From Gemmatimonadota bacterium (GTDB lineage Bacteria; Latescibacterota; UBA2968; UBA8231), in the NCBI GenBank assembly GCA_018673255.1, contig JABHDC010000189.1:1-64000 (forward strand): a stretch of DNA of 64,000 nt, in the 5' to 3' direction. Under the pieces are notes generated by a model. It was not told where the DNA came from, searched no databases, and saw only the letters and a program-made list of their open reading frames with translations. Made by a program: the position numbers and the translations under genes. Below, piece by piece: positions 1 through 8,938 of the stretch (the first letter of the stretch is position 1; each line of letters starts with the position of its first letter).

Positions 1-66
1 ATGATTATCTGGCCAAACCCTTCCGACCACATGACCTGTGCGAGCGACTCGCCGCCCATCTGTCGG

Positions 67-1467
67 ATGGTACCCATGCCTGATCCCGCCCGAATCCTCG
101 TCGTCGACGACAATCCCTCGAATGTGAAGGCCCTGCGCCAGCGCCTGCTGATTGATGGCCATGAAGTTCTTGAAGCGACGTCCGGCCAGGAAGCCCTTGA
201 TCTGGTCGCCGGACAATCGCCGGATCTGGTGCTCCTCGACATCATGATGCCCGGCATGGATGGCTACGAGGTCTGCCGCCGTCTGAAGAAGGCCGACGAT
301 TCTCAGTTCATCCCCATCATCATGGTGACCGCCCTCAGTGAGCCTGATGCCGTCATCCGTGCACTGGATGAGGGTGCCGACGAATACGTCACCAAACCAT
401 TCGAGCCCCTGGAACTGATGGCACGGGTCCGATCGATGCTGCGGATTCGCCGCATGTATCAGGAGAACACGGTCCTGCGGCAGGAGATCGCCCGCAATCA
501 AATGCGCTTTGATCGACTCATCGGCGACAGCCAGGCGATGGAGAAGATCTACGCATTGCTCCCGCGTCTGGCCGAAAGCGAAGTCACCGTATTGCTCAGT
601 GGCGAGTCCGGCACAGGCAAGGAAGCCATCGCTCGAACGATCCACTCCCACGGTCCGCGGCATGTGGGACGCTTCGTCGCCGTCAACTGTGGCGCGTTGG
701 CAGAGGGAGTGCTGGAGAGCGAGCTCTTCGGTCATCGAAAGGGAGCCTTCACCGGCGCCAGCGAGGATCGCGAAGGCCTGTTTGAGGCGGCCAGCCAGGG
801 CACGCTGTTCCTGGATGAGATTGGTGAGACGAGCCCCGCCATGCAGACCCGCCTCCTGCGCGCATTACAAGAAGGCGAGATTACCCGCGTGGGCGAAAGT
901 GAGCCCCGTCAGGTGAATCCCCGTATCATCGCCGCGACGAATCGCGATCTGGAAGCAGAGGTCACTGCAGGCAATTTCCGCGAAGATCTCTTCTACCGAC
1001 TCAGTGTCTTCCCCATCCGCTTGCCGGCACTGCGCGAACGGCGCGACGATGTACCCGCCCTGGCAAACCATTTCCTGCGGCACCACAACGAGGCACGCGA
1101 TGCCGATGCGCGCGTCCAGGGATTCACCCCAGAGGCTCTCGATACGCTCGCACGATTCGATTGGCCGGGAAATGTGCGACAGCTGGAGAATGAGATCGAG
1201 CGGGCCCTCGTGCTAACGCCACCGGGTGGCGTGATCGCAATCGACGCCCTGTCGGAACGACTCGTGGAAGGGCGCTCCAATCTGGCAACTCGAGTGGGCA
1301 CCCGGACCGGGAAGTTGCGGGATCTGGTTTCACAGGTCGAGTGCGAAGCGATCCGTGGCACCCTCTCGCGCTGCGAGGGGAATCGATCGCGTACGGCGGC
1401 TGAGCTCGGTATCACGCGTACGACGCTGCTTCAGAAGCTGAGACAATTCGGCCTCGACGAGGGATAG
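67..1467 (+). CDS. Sigma54-dependent response regulator (NtrC family)
   Basis: Cytoplasmic transcriptional activator of sigma54 promoters. Numbered from base 1 of the open frame, a receiver domain begins at VVDDN (about residue 34), with phospho-acceptor Asp in LVLLDIMMPG (D80) and conserved Lys in TKPFEP (K132). An AAA+ domain follows with Walker A GESGTGKE (about 202), an intact GAFTGA sigma54-contact loop (about 249) and Walker B LFLDEIGE. A Fis-type helix-turn-helix closes the protein (TAAELGITRTTLLQKL). The frame is open to base 1, but the first 22 codons look non-native. I chose ATG 67, and ATG 76 (MPDPARILVVDDN) is equally plausible because neither has a clear Shine-Dalgarno. The cognate kinase is not next door. 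The following gene is convergent, only 10 nt away. Family is certain; target genes are unknown. Confidence 0.93.
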   Translation: MVPMPDPARILVVDDNPSNVKALRQRLLIDGHEVLEATSGQEALDLVAGQSPDLVLLDIMMPGMDGYEVCRRLKKADDSQFIPIIMVTALSEPDAVIRALDEGADEYVTKPFEPLELMARVRSMLRIRRMYQENTVLRQEIARNQMRFDRLIGDSQAMEKIYALLPRLAESEVTVLLSGESGTGKEAIARTIHSHGPRHVGRFVAVNCGALAEGVLESELFGHRKGAFTGASEDREGLFEAASQGTLFLDEIGETSPAMQTRLLRALQEGEITRVGESEPRQVNPRIIAATNRDLEAEVTAGNFREDLFYRLSVFPIRLPALRERRDDVPALANHFLRHHNEARDADARVQGFTPEALDTLARFDWPGNVRQLENEIERALVLTPPGGVIAIDALSERLVEGRSNLATRVGTRTGKLRDLVSQVECEAIRGTLSRCEGNRSRTAAELGITRTTLLQKLRQFGLDEG

Positions 1468-1477
1468 CCACCGTCGT

Positions 1478-2311
1478 TCAGTGTCGCTCCTGTTTGCCGA
1501 CGGCTCGGCGGATCAGGGCCTCGGCCATCTGCGGCCGTAGCAGATTCACTCCCAGCAGCGCCTTCAATTTCCACGGCAACACGATCTCACGCTCCCGTCG
1601 TCCCATGGCCGCCAGAATCTTCTCGCACGCCTCCTCCAGGCCGATCGATTCGGAGCTGTGCTTGCGACGCGAGGCACCGACCGCTTCCCCATCGGCGCCG
1701 AATGCGTGCTCGCGCAGTTCGGTGTCTCTCAGCCAGTGCAACAACACCGACAGGATCCCCACACCGTCGTCGGCGACCTCCATCCTCAACGCGTCGCAGA
1801 AGCCCTGCAGGGCGTGCTTGGATGCCACGTAACCGGTGTGGTTCGGTACGCCGATGCGAGCCTGAATGGACGAGATCGCGACAAACATGCCGCCACTCTT
1901 CTTCAGATAGGGCAAGGCCGGATGCACGCAGTGGACGGCCCCGAGATAGTTGACCTCCATGAGGCGGCGGAAGACCCCCAGATCCTCGACCTCGTCGAAG
2001 CGAGCCCACATGCTCAACCCGGCATTGGCGATCAGACCATCGATCTGCCCATAGGCATCGACGGCGGCGGACGTCAGACGCTGTCCGTCCTCGACACGGG
2101 TAACATCCCCTTCGATCGCCTGCGCCGTGCCACCGACGGCCTCGCAGGCAGCCACGACCTCAGCGAGTCGATCACCGCGGCGTGCCATCAAGGTCAGGCG
2201 TGCGCCACCGGCGGCCAGAGACTGAGCCAGAGCCGCCCCCAGACCGGAGGAGGCCCCGGTGATGAGGATGGATCGATTGGCGAACATCGACGGTTTGGTG
2301 CGATCAACCAC
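1478..2311 (-). CDS. SDR-family reductase, DHRS7B-like (candidate alkyl/acyl-DHAP reductase)
   Basis: Classical NAD(P)-dependent short-chain dehydrogenase of 277 aa. Visible motifs are TGASSGLG (residues 18-25), NAG (96-98), catalytic Ser in VAISSIQ (147-148) and YVASK (Tyr161, Lys165). Around the active site it resembles, from memory, mammalian DHRS7B (acyl/alkyl-DHAP reductase), which also has AISSIQ followed by Y-x-ASKHA and an LR-x-E segment. The GTG start at 2311 shares one base with the TAG stop of the upstream alkylglycerone-phosphate synthase gene, so translation is probably coupled. ATG 2287 is an alternative start. I infer reduction of the keto group made by that synthase; the SDR family itself is certain, the substrate is not. 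Confidence 0.85.
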   Translation of the reverse strand: MVDRTKPSMFANRSILITGASSGLGAALAQSLAAGGARLTLMARRGDRLAEVVAACEAVGGTAQAIEGDVTRVEDGQRLTSAAVDAYGQIDGLIANAGLSMWARFDEVEDLGVFRRLMEVNYLGAVHCVHPALPYLKKSGGMFVAISSIQARIGVPNHTGYVASKHALQGFCDALRMEVADDGVGILSVLLHWLRDTELREHAFGADGEAVGASRRKHSSESIGLEEACEKILAAMGRREREIVLPWKLKALLGVNLLRPQMAEALIRRAVGKQERH

Positions 2312-4152
2312 TAGGCCTCGATCGCGCCGTTTCGAATGCCGAAGACATTCTTCGGATCCAGGGCGCGTTTGGTCTCGCGCAGGAGCTGCAGACTCGCCTC
2401 GGTCTGAATGTCGGGAAGGAATGACTTACGGATCTTGCCGACGCCGTGATGATGGGACAGCGAACCACCATGGTCGAGAATCGTCTGTCGCAGGCTCGAT
2501 TCCACCAGGTGATAGACGTGATCCGGCTTGTCGAGTCCCTTGCCGGAGAAACCCATCGTGAAATAGATGCACACGCCCGTGTGGTAGGTCTGCGTGACTC
2601 GGTAGGCCAGATATGGTTTGCTCGGTAGCTGGTGCTCCTGGGCAAGCTGCGCCAGCTGTTGCTCCACGGCACCGATCACGTCGTGGATCCTCGACCATGG
2701 AACAGAGGTTTCGAATGTTTCGCCCATGATGTGAAACTGGTTGAAGAAGTCACGGATGTAGGCGATCCCGAAGGTCAGCATGTAGCCGCGACGACCATTC
2801 GCCGAGCCGCCACTCATGCCACCGAAATCGCTGGCGAGGGAGAAGATGATATCCCGCTGCATCGCCACCTCGCGCGATGTGCCTTCCATGACAATCGTAC
2901 AACCTGCCATCTGGTAGGGATCGAATCTCTTCACCTTGAAGAGGAAGAGTTTCTTCACCTTGTCCAGCAGGCCATGAACGAACCCGGGCGCCGGCTTGAG
3001 TGCCTGGCCAAAGCGGAACTCCGTGTTGTTGACCAACCGGATGCTGGCGGGAACGGCCCCCTCGTGGCGCAACTGTTTCAGAAAACGAACACCGTGATCC
3101 AGGCTCGGAAATGCGAGTGATCCATATTCCCTGGCCTCGGGCAGTGGATGCACCTTCAGGACGGCCTTGGTGATGATGCCGAAGTTGCCTTCGTTGCCAA
3201 AGAGCCAGACCCGGGGTGCCACGCCGGTGGAATTTCGTGGCGTCGCCTGGCGTGTTTCCACATCGCCTATCGCGGTGACCAGCGTCGCCTCCAGAACGAT
3301 GTCCTCGATGTTTCCGTAGCGATTCTTCTTCATGCCACTGGCGTTGGTGGCGATCCAGCCGCCGAGTGTCGCCAGCTCGACACTGTCCGGATCGTGCCCG
3401 GTTGTGTAGCCGCGGGCAGCGAGCTCTCGTTCGAGTTGTTTGCCGTCGATACCGGCCTCGATCGTGGCCTGCAGATTCTCTTCATCGAGGTCGAGGATGT
3501 GACACATGCGGCGCATGTCGACGGAGACGATGGGGCGCTCTTCCTCCACGGGGCATGCCAGGGCACCACTGACATTCGTGCCGCCACCATAGGGCACCAG
3601 GCAGACATCGTGCTCTCCGGCCAGACGGACCAGGTGCCGCACGTCTTCTTCACTCGCAGGATAGACGACGAGATCCACCACACGGGCCAACCCACCCAGA
3701 TAGTGCAGTCGATAGATCTCATCGACACTCAGCTGTCCGTGGCTGTGAATGAGCCGATCTTCATCGCCGCCGCTGATCTGATCTGCCGTCAGTGCTGCCG
3801 CCAGGGCAGCTTCGAAAGCCTCACGCTGGCGCCGGGGCGACAACTCACCCCGCTCCACTTCCGGCATGATGCTCTCCGGCGTGATCTCGATGCCAAGGAC
3901 CTCCTCAGCAAAGGGCACGAAATACGGCATGCTGAAACCAGCCAACGGGTATCTCGACCCGGTGACGCGCACGCTGCGTGGACCATCGAACTCGAATCGT
4001 GTGTCCGTGTAGCCCCACTTGTGCGGCTGGCGAATGCCATCTGACGGATCGTAGAAGGCGTCTTCTTCACCGTCACCACCCTTACGTCCCCACAACAGGA
4101 TCAGGAGGATGATGGCGACGGCGACACCGATGATGACGGGGGCTTCGAGCAT
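2311..4152 (-). CDS. agps: Alkylglycerone-phosphate synthase-like FAD enzyme, membrane-anchored
   Basis: The 613 aa protein has a single N-terminal membrane helix (about 6-21), then AGPS-type sequence throughout. It has the FAD-binding motif PYGGGTNVSG (187-196), an RRGYMLTFGIAYIRDFF segment (454-470) and GETFETSVPW. It also has RVTQTYHTG, whose Tyr523 matches the catalytic Tyr of animal AGPS as I recall it, and the tri-histidine GGSLSHHHGVGKIRK (His567-569). AGPS swaps the acyl group of acyl-DHAP for a fatty alcohol, forming the ether bond of ether lipids. In animals it is peroxisomal; here a membrane anchor replaces the targeting signal. It forms a two-gene unit with the downstream DHRS7B-like SDR. 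A generic GlcD-type FAD dehydrogenase is the alternative, but the C-terminal match argues against it. Confidence 0.88.
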   Translation of the reverse strand: MLEAPVIIGVAVAIILLILLWGRKGGDGEEDAFYDPSDGIRQPHKWGYTDTRFEFDGPRSVRVTGSRYPLAGFSMPYFVPFAEEVLGIEITPESIMPEVERGELSPRRQREAFEAALAAALTADQISGGDEDRLIHSHGQLSVDEIYRLHYLGGLARVVDLVVYPASEEDVRHLVRLAGEHDVCLVPYGGGTNVSGALACPVEEERPIVSVDMRRMCHILDLDEENLQATIEAGIDGKQLERELAARGYTTGHDPDSVELATLGGWIATNASGMKKNRYGNIEDIVLEATLVTAIGDVETRQATPRNSTGVAPRVWLFGNEGNFGIITKAVLKVHPLPEAREYGSLAFPSLDHGVRFLKQLRHEGAVPASIRLVNNTEFRFGQALKPAPGFVHGLLDKVKKLFLFKVKRFDPYQMAGCTIVMEGTSREVAMQRDIIFSLASDFGGMSGGSANGRRGYMLTFGIAYIRDFFNQFHIMGETFETSVPWSRIHDVIGAVEQQLAQLAQEHQLPSKPYLAYRVTQTYHTGVCIYFTMGFSGKGLDKPDHVYHLVESSLRQTILDHGGSLSHHHGVGKIRKSFLPDIQTEASLQLLRETKRALDPKNVFGIRNGAIEA

Positions 4153-4286
4153 GACAAACTCCCAGGACTCGTGAAGCGTAACCTATGATGAAACAGTGAT
4201 TTAAGGACGATGCAGCAGATCGTCAAGAAGGGGCAGGGCATCCCCGGGTGTCTGGCAGACGGATCGGAAGCTATTTTCAGTCGCAT

Positions 4287-4304
4287 CAGGGGCCTGTGCC
4301 CCTG
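4287..4304 (+). other. Hairpin in the leader of the RraA-like gene
   Basis: Arms caggggc (4287-4293) and gcccctg (4298-4304) enclose a 4-nt loop. It lies 70 nt before the RraA-like start, between two divergent genes, so it cannot be the terminator of a plus-strand gene and there is no T run. It may be an mRNA leader structure. No riboswitch class was recognised. Confidence 0.3.
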
Positions 4305-4373
4305 CCCTGATCGACACCAATGAACCTCGATTTGTTCACGACATGATCACCCCTCCACTCAACAGGAGACTCC

Positions 4374-5120
4374 ATGACCGCAGACACCCACACGCCGGAT
4401 ATTGTCCGGCCGCCCAAAGAGATCGTCGATGGCCTGCGCGAGATCGGTGCCGCCACCTGTGCCGGCGAATTGAAGAAACTCGGCATCGTCGACCCGACCA
4501 TCCTTGGGCCCACCGCCTATACACCAGGTAAGGTTGTGGCCGGTCCTGCCCTGACGCTGCAGTTCCTACCCATACGGGAGGACGTGTACAATCAGGACGA
4601 ATACTCGGGCCCCGAGACGCAGTTGCACCGCCACGTCCTGTATCACACCCAGCCTGGTGATGTGGTCTGCGTCGATGCCCGTGGAGACCTGAAGAGTGGC
4701 ATCTTCGGAAACATGATGCTCACGTTCTTTCAGGGACAGGGCGGGGCGGGCGTCGTCATCGACGGCTGCATCCGCGACTTCCCTATCGTGCAGCGTGATC
4801 TGGATCTGGGACTCTGGTTACGTGGCGTGACACCGAACTTCCATACGCAGACCAACATCTACGCACACGCCGTCAATGTCCCCATCGGCATGAACGACAC
4901 CCTCGTGATGCCTGGTGACATCATCGTCGCCGACGACGACGGTGTCGTGGCCGTACCGGCCAAACTCGGTGCAGAGCTTCTTGATCTGACATCCGAGCAT
5001 GCCGAGTGGGAAGACTTCAGTCGGGAGAGACTGCTGGAGGGTGGCCACTTGAAGCACTATTACCCTCTGTCGGATGAAGCCCGACCCGAATACGAGGAGT
5101 GGAAGAAGAAGCAGGGCTGA
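4374..5120 (+). CDS. RraA-like / HMG-CHA aldolase-family protein
   Basis: The 248 aa protein has the family core: GDVVCVDARGD (about 97-107), then GGAGVVIDGCIRD (about 124-136) carrying the G-x-x-x-D/R-D metal-site pattern. Family members are RNase E inhibitors (RraA) or 4-hydroxy-4-methyl-2-oxoglutarate/4-carboxy-4-hydroxy-2-oxoadipate aldolases. This one is longer than E. coli RraA, and the window contains catabolic genes, so an aldolase or dicarboxylate-processing role is likelier. The ATG is preceded by AGGAG (caacaggagactccatg). It is monocistronic: divergent from the AGPS gene and followed by a terminator. Confidence 0.85.
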   Translation: MTADTHTPDIVRPPKEIVDGLREIGAATCAGELKKLGIVDPTILGPTAYTPGKVVAGPALTLQFLPIREDVYNQDEYSGPETQLHRHVLYHTQPGDVVCVDARGDLKSGIFGNMMLTFFQGQGGAGVVIDGCIRDFPIVQRDLDLGLWLRGVTPNFHTQTNIYAHAVNVPIGMNDTLVMPGDIIVADDDGVVAVPAKLGAELLDLTSEHAEWEDFSRERLLEGGHLKHYYPLSDEARPEYEEWKKKQG

Positions 5121-5142
5121 GCCATTTGTCAGCAGTTCCCTT

Positions 5143-5182
5143 GAGCGGCCCCCCAGTGAGATCCTGGGGGACCGCTCTTGTG
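5143..5182 (+). terminator. Intrinsic terminator after the RraA-like gene
   Basis: Two 14-nt arms, 5143-5156 (gagcggccccccag) and 5164-5177 (ctgggggaccgctc), pair with one C-A mismatch around a 7-nt loop and are followed by a short T-rich tail. It begins 22 nt after the upstream stop codon. Confidence 0.85.
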
Positions 5183-5281
5183 TTCTGTCCGATCAGCCGT
5201 CCAAATGAGCCCATAGCCAGGGGACCGGTCGTCATGCTCGGGTGTGCCAGGCGTGACGACCGGCACTGTGGAGGCGATCGC

Positions 5282-5309
5282 TTGACGAACTGACCGGTCA
5301 GTCTAGTTT
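5282..5309 (+). promoter_or_regulatory. Promoter of the ABC exporter/TetR operon
   Basis: TTGACG (5282-5287) and TAGTTT (5304-5309), 16 bp apart, resemble sigma70-type -35 and -10 boxes. Transcription would begin near 5316, only a few bases before ATG 5319, and there is no Shine-Dalgarno, so the message may be leaderless or nearly so. Confidence 0.55.
5289..5302. promoter_or_regulatory. Palindromic operator, probably for the TetR regulator
   Basis: ACTGACCGGTCAGT is a perfect 14-bp palindrome lying between the -35 and -10 boxes. TetR-family operators are commonly palindromes of this kind, often with a TGACCGGTCA core. A TetR regulator is the third gene of the operon, so autoregulation by blocking RNA polymerase is the simplest reading. 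Confidence 0.7.
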
Positions 5310-5318
5310 GATCTCATC

Positions 5319-7154
5319 ATGGCTCTGAACCCCTTTGCACCATTCTCTGCGTATCTGCGCCCCTATCGCACTCGCATTGCGGCCGGTCTCGTGCTGCTGC
5401 TGCTGGCCCAGTGCATCACAACCTATCTGCCCCTGATTCTCAGGGACGCGATCGACACGGCCGAGTTTACTCTTGCCGGATCCGACGACCATGTCGTCGA
5501 CGGCACAGTCGCCGAATCGATCCAACACGGCATGTCCGAAGTCGGATATCTGGCCGCGCTCATCGGTTGCCTGTCTCTCCTCCAGTATTTCCTCAACTTC
5601 GCCATGCGATGGGCTTTCACGAGTCTGTCCCGATACGTCGAACGCGACATACGGCTCGCCTTCGTGCACCGATTGCTGCTGTTACCCCTGTCATTCTTCG
5701 GCCAGCAGCGCGTGGGCGACCTGATGACGCGGGCCACCAGCGACGTGGAAATGATTCAGCGCTTCCTCCACCACGGCTTTCGCATGACGATGATGGGTAT
5801 TCTGACCTTCGTCCTGTCTCTCATTGTCATGTGTGTTCTGGACTGGAAGCTGGCACTGATCTCGCTAGCGCCGATGCCGCTGCTGATGCTGGCCACAAAT
5901 CGAGTGCATACGAAATTCCACGCAGGCTATCGGGGCATTCAGGAGCAATTCGCGACGTTGAGCGCACGAATCCAGGAGAATCTGGCCGGCGTTCGTGTAG
6001 TGAAAGCCTTCGCCCGCGAAGAGAAGGAGATCGACGAGTTCTCAGCCGAGAACGATGAGTATGTCGATCGCGCCAAACGCATGGTTGTCGTGCGATCTCT
6101 GTTCTTTCCCTTCACGGGAATCCTCAATGGCATCTCGCTGGCCGTGGTCCTGTGGCTGGGTGGTCTCGCCGTCATCGAGGGCACGCTGACTCTTGGCGCC
6201 TTCGTCGCCTTCAATGCCTATCTCATCCGCATGAGCCGTCCCATGTTCATGCTGGGTCGTATGGTGGATGAATTCCAACGCGCCGGCGCGTCTCTGGCCC
6301 GTATCGAGCGCGTCCTGCACGAACCACCCGAAGACCGTGACGGTGATGGTCGCACGCTGAAGGGCGAGATCGAGTTTCAGGATGTCCGTGTCGACTATGG
6401 CGACACGACCGCATTGCAGAACATCTCCTTCAAGATCGAGGCGGGCACGACCCTGGCCATCGTGGGCCGCGTGGGCTCTGGAAAGAGCACGCTCGCCAAA
6501 CTGATTCCGCGTCTCGTCATGCCCACCGGTGGACAGGTTCTCGTCGATGGGATTCGGGTCGAAGACCTGCCCCTCGGGAGTCTGCGTGACGCGATCGGTG
6601 TCGTGCCTCAGGATGGCTTCCTGTTCTCAGAGTCCTTGCGATCCAATATCGCCCTCACATCCGAGGCCGAACTCCCATCCGGACAACCGACAGACTCAGG
6701 CCTCAGCCCGGGCACTCCAGGCCATGAGGATGCCGTCGCCTGGGCCGCACAGATCTCTCAGTTGAGTGCCGACCTGCCGGATCTGCCCGACGGCCTGGAG
6801 ACGATTGTCGGGGAGCGCGGCGTCACACTCTCGGGCGGCCAGCGTCAACGCACGGCCCTGGCCCGGGCGATCGTCGGCCACCCCAGCATTCTCATCCTCG
6901 ACGACGCGCTGGCCAGCGTGGACACCCACACGGAAGAGGCCATCCTGACCGGCCTGCGCCAGGTGATGGCGACACGCACGACCATCATCATCGCTCACCG
7001 ACTCTCTTCCGTGCGCGATGCGGACCACATCCTCGTCCTGGACGAGGGGCTGATCGCCGAGACCGGAACACATCAGCAATTGCTCGATCTGGGCGGCATC
7101 TACGCCGACATGCACCGGCGCCAAAGCATGAACCAGGAACTGACGGATCTGTAG
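5319..7154 (+). CDS. ABC exporter half-transporter, degenerate-site subunit
   Basis: Type IV ABC exporter of 611 aa: a six-helix membrane domain (about 1-320) fused to an ATPase domain with Walker A GRVGSGKST, signature LSGGQRQR and Walker B ILILDDALASVD. The residue after the Walker B Asp is Asp where the catalytic Glu is expected. With the canonical partner gene next door, this is the hallmark of a heterodimeric exporter of the TM287/288, LmrCD or BmrCD kind, in which one nucleotide site does not hydrolyse ATP efficiently. The start ATG has no Shine-Dalgarno. Its stop overlaps the next start by one base (TAGTG). The substrate is probably a drug or lipid-like molecule but cannot be read from sequence. 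Confidence 0.92.
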   Translation: MALNPFAPFSAYLRPYRTRIAAGLVLLLLAQCITTYLPLILRDAIDTAEFTLAGSDDHVVDGTVAESIQHGMSEVGYLAALIGCLSLLQYFLNFAMRWAFTSLSRYVERDIRLAFVHRLLLLPLSFFGQQRVGDLMTRATSDVEMIQRFLHHGFRMTMMGILTFVLSLIVMCVLDWKLALISLAPMPLLMLATNRVHTKFHAGYRGIQEQFATLSARIQENLAGVRVVKAFAREEKEIDEFSAENDEYVDRAKRMVVVRSLFFPFTGILNGISLAVVLWLGGLAVIEGTLTLGAFVAFNAYLIRMSRPMFMLGRMVDEFQRAGASLARIERVLHEPPEDRDGDGRTLKGEIEFQDVRVDYGDTTALQNISFKIEAGTTLAIVGRVGSGKSTLAKLIPRLVMPTGGQVLVDGIRVEDLPLGSLRDAIGVVPQDGFLFSESLRSNIALTSEAELPSGQPTDSGLSPGTPGHEDAVAWAAQISQLSADLPDLPDGLETIVGERGVTLSGGQRQRTALARAIVGHPSILILDDALASVDTHTEEAILTGLRQVMATRTTIIIAHRLSSVRDADHILVLDEGLIAETGTHQQLLDLGGIYADMHRRQSMNQELTDL

Positions 7155-8938
7155 TGGCCACGCCACCTCCCATCGACGAGGCTGCCATCAGGGGCCGCAT
7201 CGACCTGCGCCTGCTTGGCCGGCTCCTGGCGTATCTCCAGCCCTACGGTGGCTGGGTCGCGCTGACCCTCGCGCTGATCCTGCTCAGTTCTCTGGCCCGA
7301 CAGGCCGGCCCGTATCTAACCAAGATCGCCGTCGATGACCACATGATGCCCGGCCAGGCGGAAGGATTCGGCCAGATCCTCGTCATCTTCGTGGGCCTCC
7401 TCGTGATCCAGTTCATCCTGGGTTACATGCAAAGCTGGGCGACGAATATGATCGGCCAGTGGACGATGAGAGATGTGCGCCTGCAGATCTTCCAGCACCT
7501 CCAGCGCCTACCCCTTCGATACTTTGACCGCACCCCCGTGGGTCGGCTCATGGCCCGCAATACCAGTGATGTGGATGCACTGAATGAGTTGTTCACCGAT
7601 GGCGTCGTCTCCCTCTTCTCGGAGACCATCACCGTCGTGTCCATCCTCGGCTTCATCTTCTATATGGACGTGCAACTCGGTTGGCTGACCTGCATCTGCC
7701 TTCCCATCTCCTTTATCGCCACCTCGTGGTTGCAGCGGCGCACCTACGGCGCCTATCGAGAAGCGCGGACCCTGTTTGCCCGCTTTGCCGCCTCTCTTCA
7801 AGAATCCATCTCCGGCATCGACGTGGTCCAGCTGTTCGGGTGCGAGGCGAGGCGGGCCCAGGCGATGGATGACGCCAATGATCAGTATCTCGAAGCACGA
7901 CTGACCAGTTCCTTCTATCACTGCGCCTACTTCCCAATGATGGAGCTCAGTGGCGGCATCATGTTGGCCCTCGTGCTCTGGGTCGGCACCGGTCGGGTGT
8001 TGCAGGAGGAGATGGCCTGGGGCGTCCTGGTGGCCATGATGCAGTATGTGCCGCGATTCTTCATGCCCCTTCGAGACATTGCCGAACGCTTCAACACGCT
8101 GCAGATCGCCATGGCCTCATCGGAGCGGATCTTTGAAATCCTCGATTCCGCACCGGAGCCGACAGGGCAGGAAGCGCCATCGGCCGCACTGCAGGGCAGC
8201 ATCGAATTCCGCGATGTCTGGTTTGCCTACGACGAACAGGACTGGGTGCTGCGTGATGTGTCGTTCACGGTGGATCCCGGGCAGAGCCTGGCCCTGGTAG
8301 GTGCCACCGGCGCCGGCAAGAGCACGGTCATTGGACTGCTGTGCCGCTTCTATGATGTGCAACGGGGCGCGGTGCTGGTGGATGGGGTGGATGTGCGCGA
8401 CTGGAATGTCCGCGACCTGCGTCGCCGCATCGGATTGGTGCAGCAGGATGTCTACCTTTTTGCCGGCACAATCGGCAGCAACATTGCCCTTGGCGTAAGG
8501 GACGCCGATGATGAACAGATCCGGTCCGCGGCGGTGCATGCCAATGCGGATCGCTTCATCACGCATCTGCCACTCGGATACGATGAGCCAGTTGGCGAAC
8601 GGGGAGCGAACCTGTCTACAGGTCAGCGGCAATTGTTGTCCTTCGCCCGGGTCCTGGCCGCCGAGCCTGAGATTCTCGTCCTGGACGAGGCGACGGCCAG
8701 TGTCGACACGGAAACAGAAATGTGGATTCAGGAGGCGGTGGCTCGTCTGATGTCCCAGCGTACGAGTGTCGTCATCGCGCACCGGTTGTCGACGATCCAA
8801 TCGGCCGACAATATTCTCGTCCTGCACCGCGGCAAGGTCCGCGAACAGGGACGGCACGACCAGTTGCTGGCACGCAAAGGCATCTACGCACGTCTTCACG
8901 GTCTGCAATACACCGATGCGGGAGAGAACTCACCATGA
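7154..8938 (+). CDS. ABC exporter half-transporter, catalytic subunit
   Basis: Partner of the preceding gene, 594 aa. It has a membrane domain (about 20-320) and an ATPase domain with Walker A GATGAGKST, Walker B ILVLDEATASVD with the catalytic Glu present, and H-loop VVIAHRLST. Its signature motif reads LSTGQRQL instead of LSGGQ, so the non-consensus signature faces the degenerate Walker B of the partner, as expected in a heterodimer. It starts with GTG at 7154, overlapping the previous TAG. It ends in an ATGA overlap with the TetR gene. Three genes therefore form one translationally coupled unit. Confidence 0.92.
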   Translation: MATPPPIDEAAIRGRIDLRLLGRLLAYLQPYGGWVALTLALILLSSLARQAGPYLTKIAVDDHMMPGQAEGFGQILVIFVGLLVIQFILGYMQSWATNMIGQWTMRDVRLQIFQHLQRLPLRYFDRTPVGRLMARNTSDVDALNELFTDGVVSLFSETITVVSILGFIFYMDVQLGWLTCICLPISFIATSWLQRRTYGAYREARTLFARFAASLQESISGIDVVQLFGCEARRAQAMDDANDQYLEARLTSSFYHCAYFPMMELSGGIMLALVLWVGTGRVLQEEMAWGVLVAMMQYVPRFFMPLRDIAERFNTLQIAMASSERIFEILDSAPEPTGQEAPSAALQGSIEFRDVWFAYDEQDWVLRDVSFTVDPGQSLALVGATGAGKSTVIGLLCRFYDVQRGAVLVDGVDVRDWNVRDLRRRIGLVQQDVYLFAGTIGSNIALGVRDADDEQIRSAAVHANADRFITHLPLGYDEPVGERGANLSTGQRQLLSFARVLAAEPEILVLDEATASVDTETEMWIQEAVARLMSQRTSVVIAHRLSTIQSADNILVLHRGKVREQGRHDQLLARKGIYARLHGLQYTDAGENSP

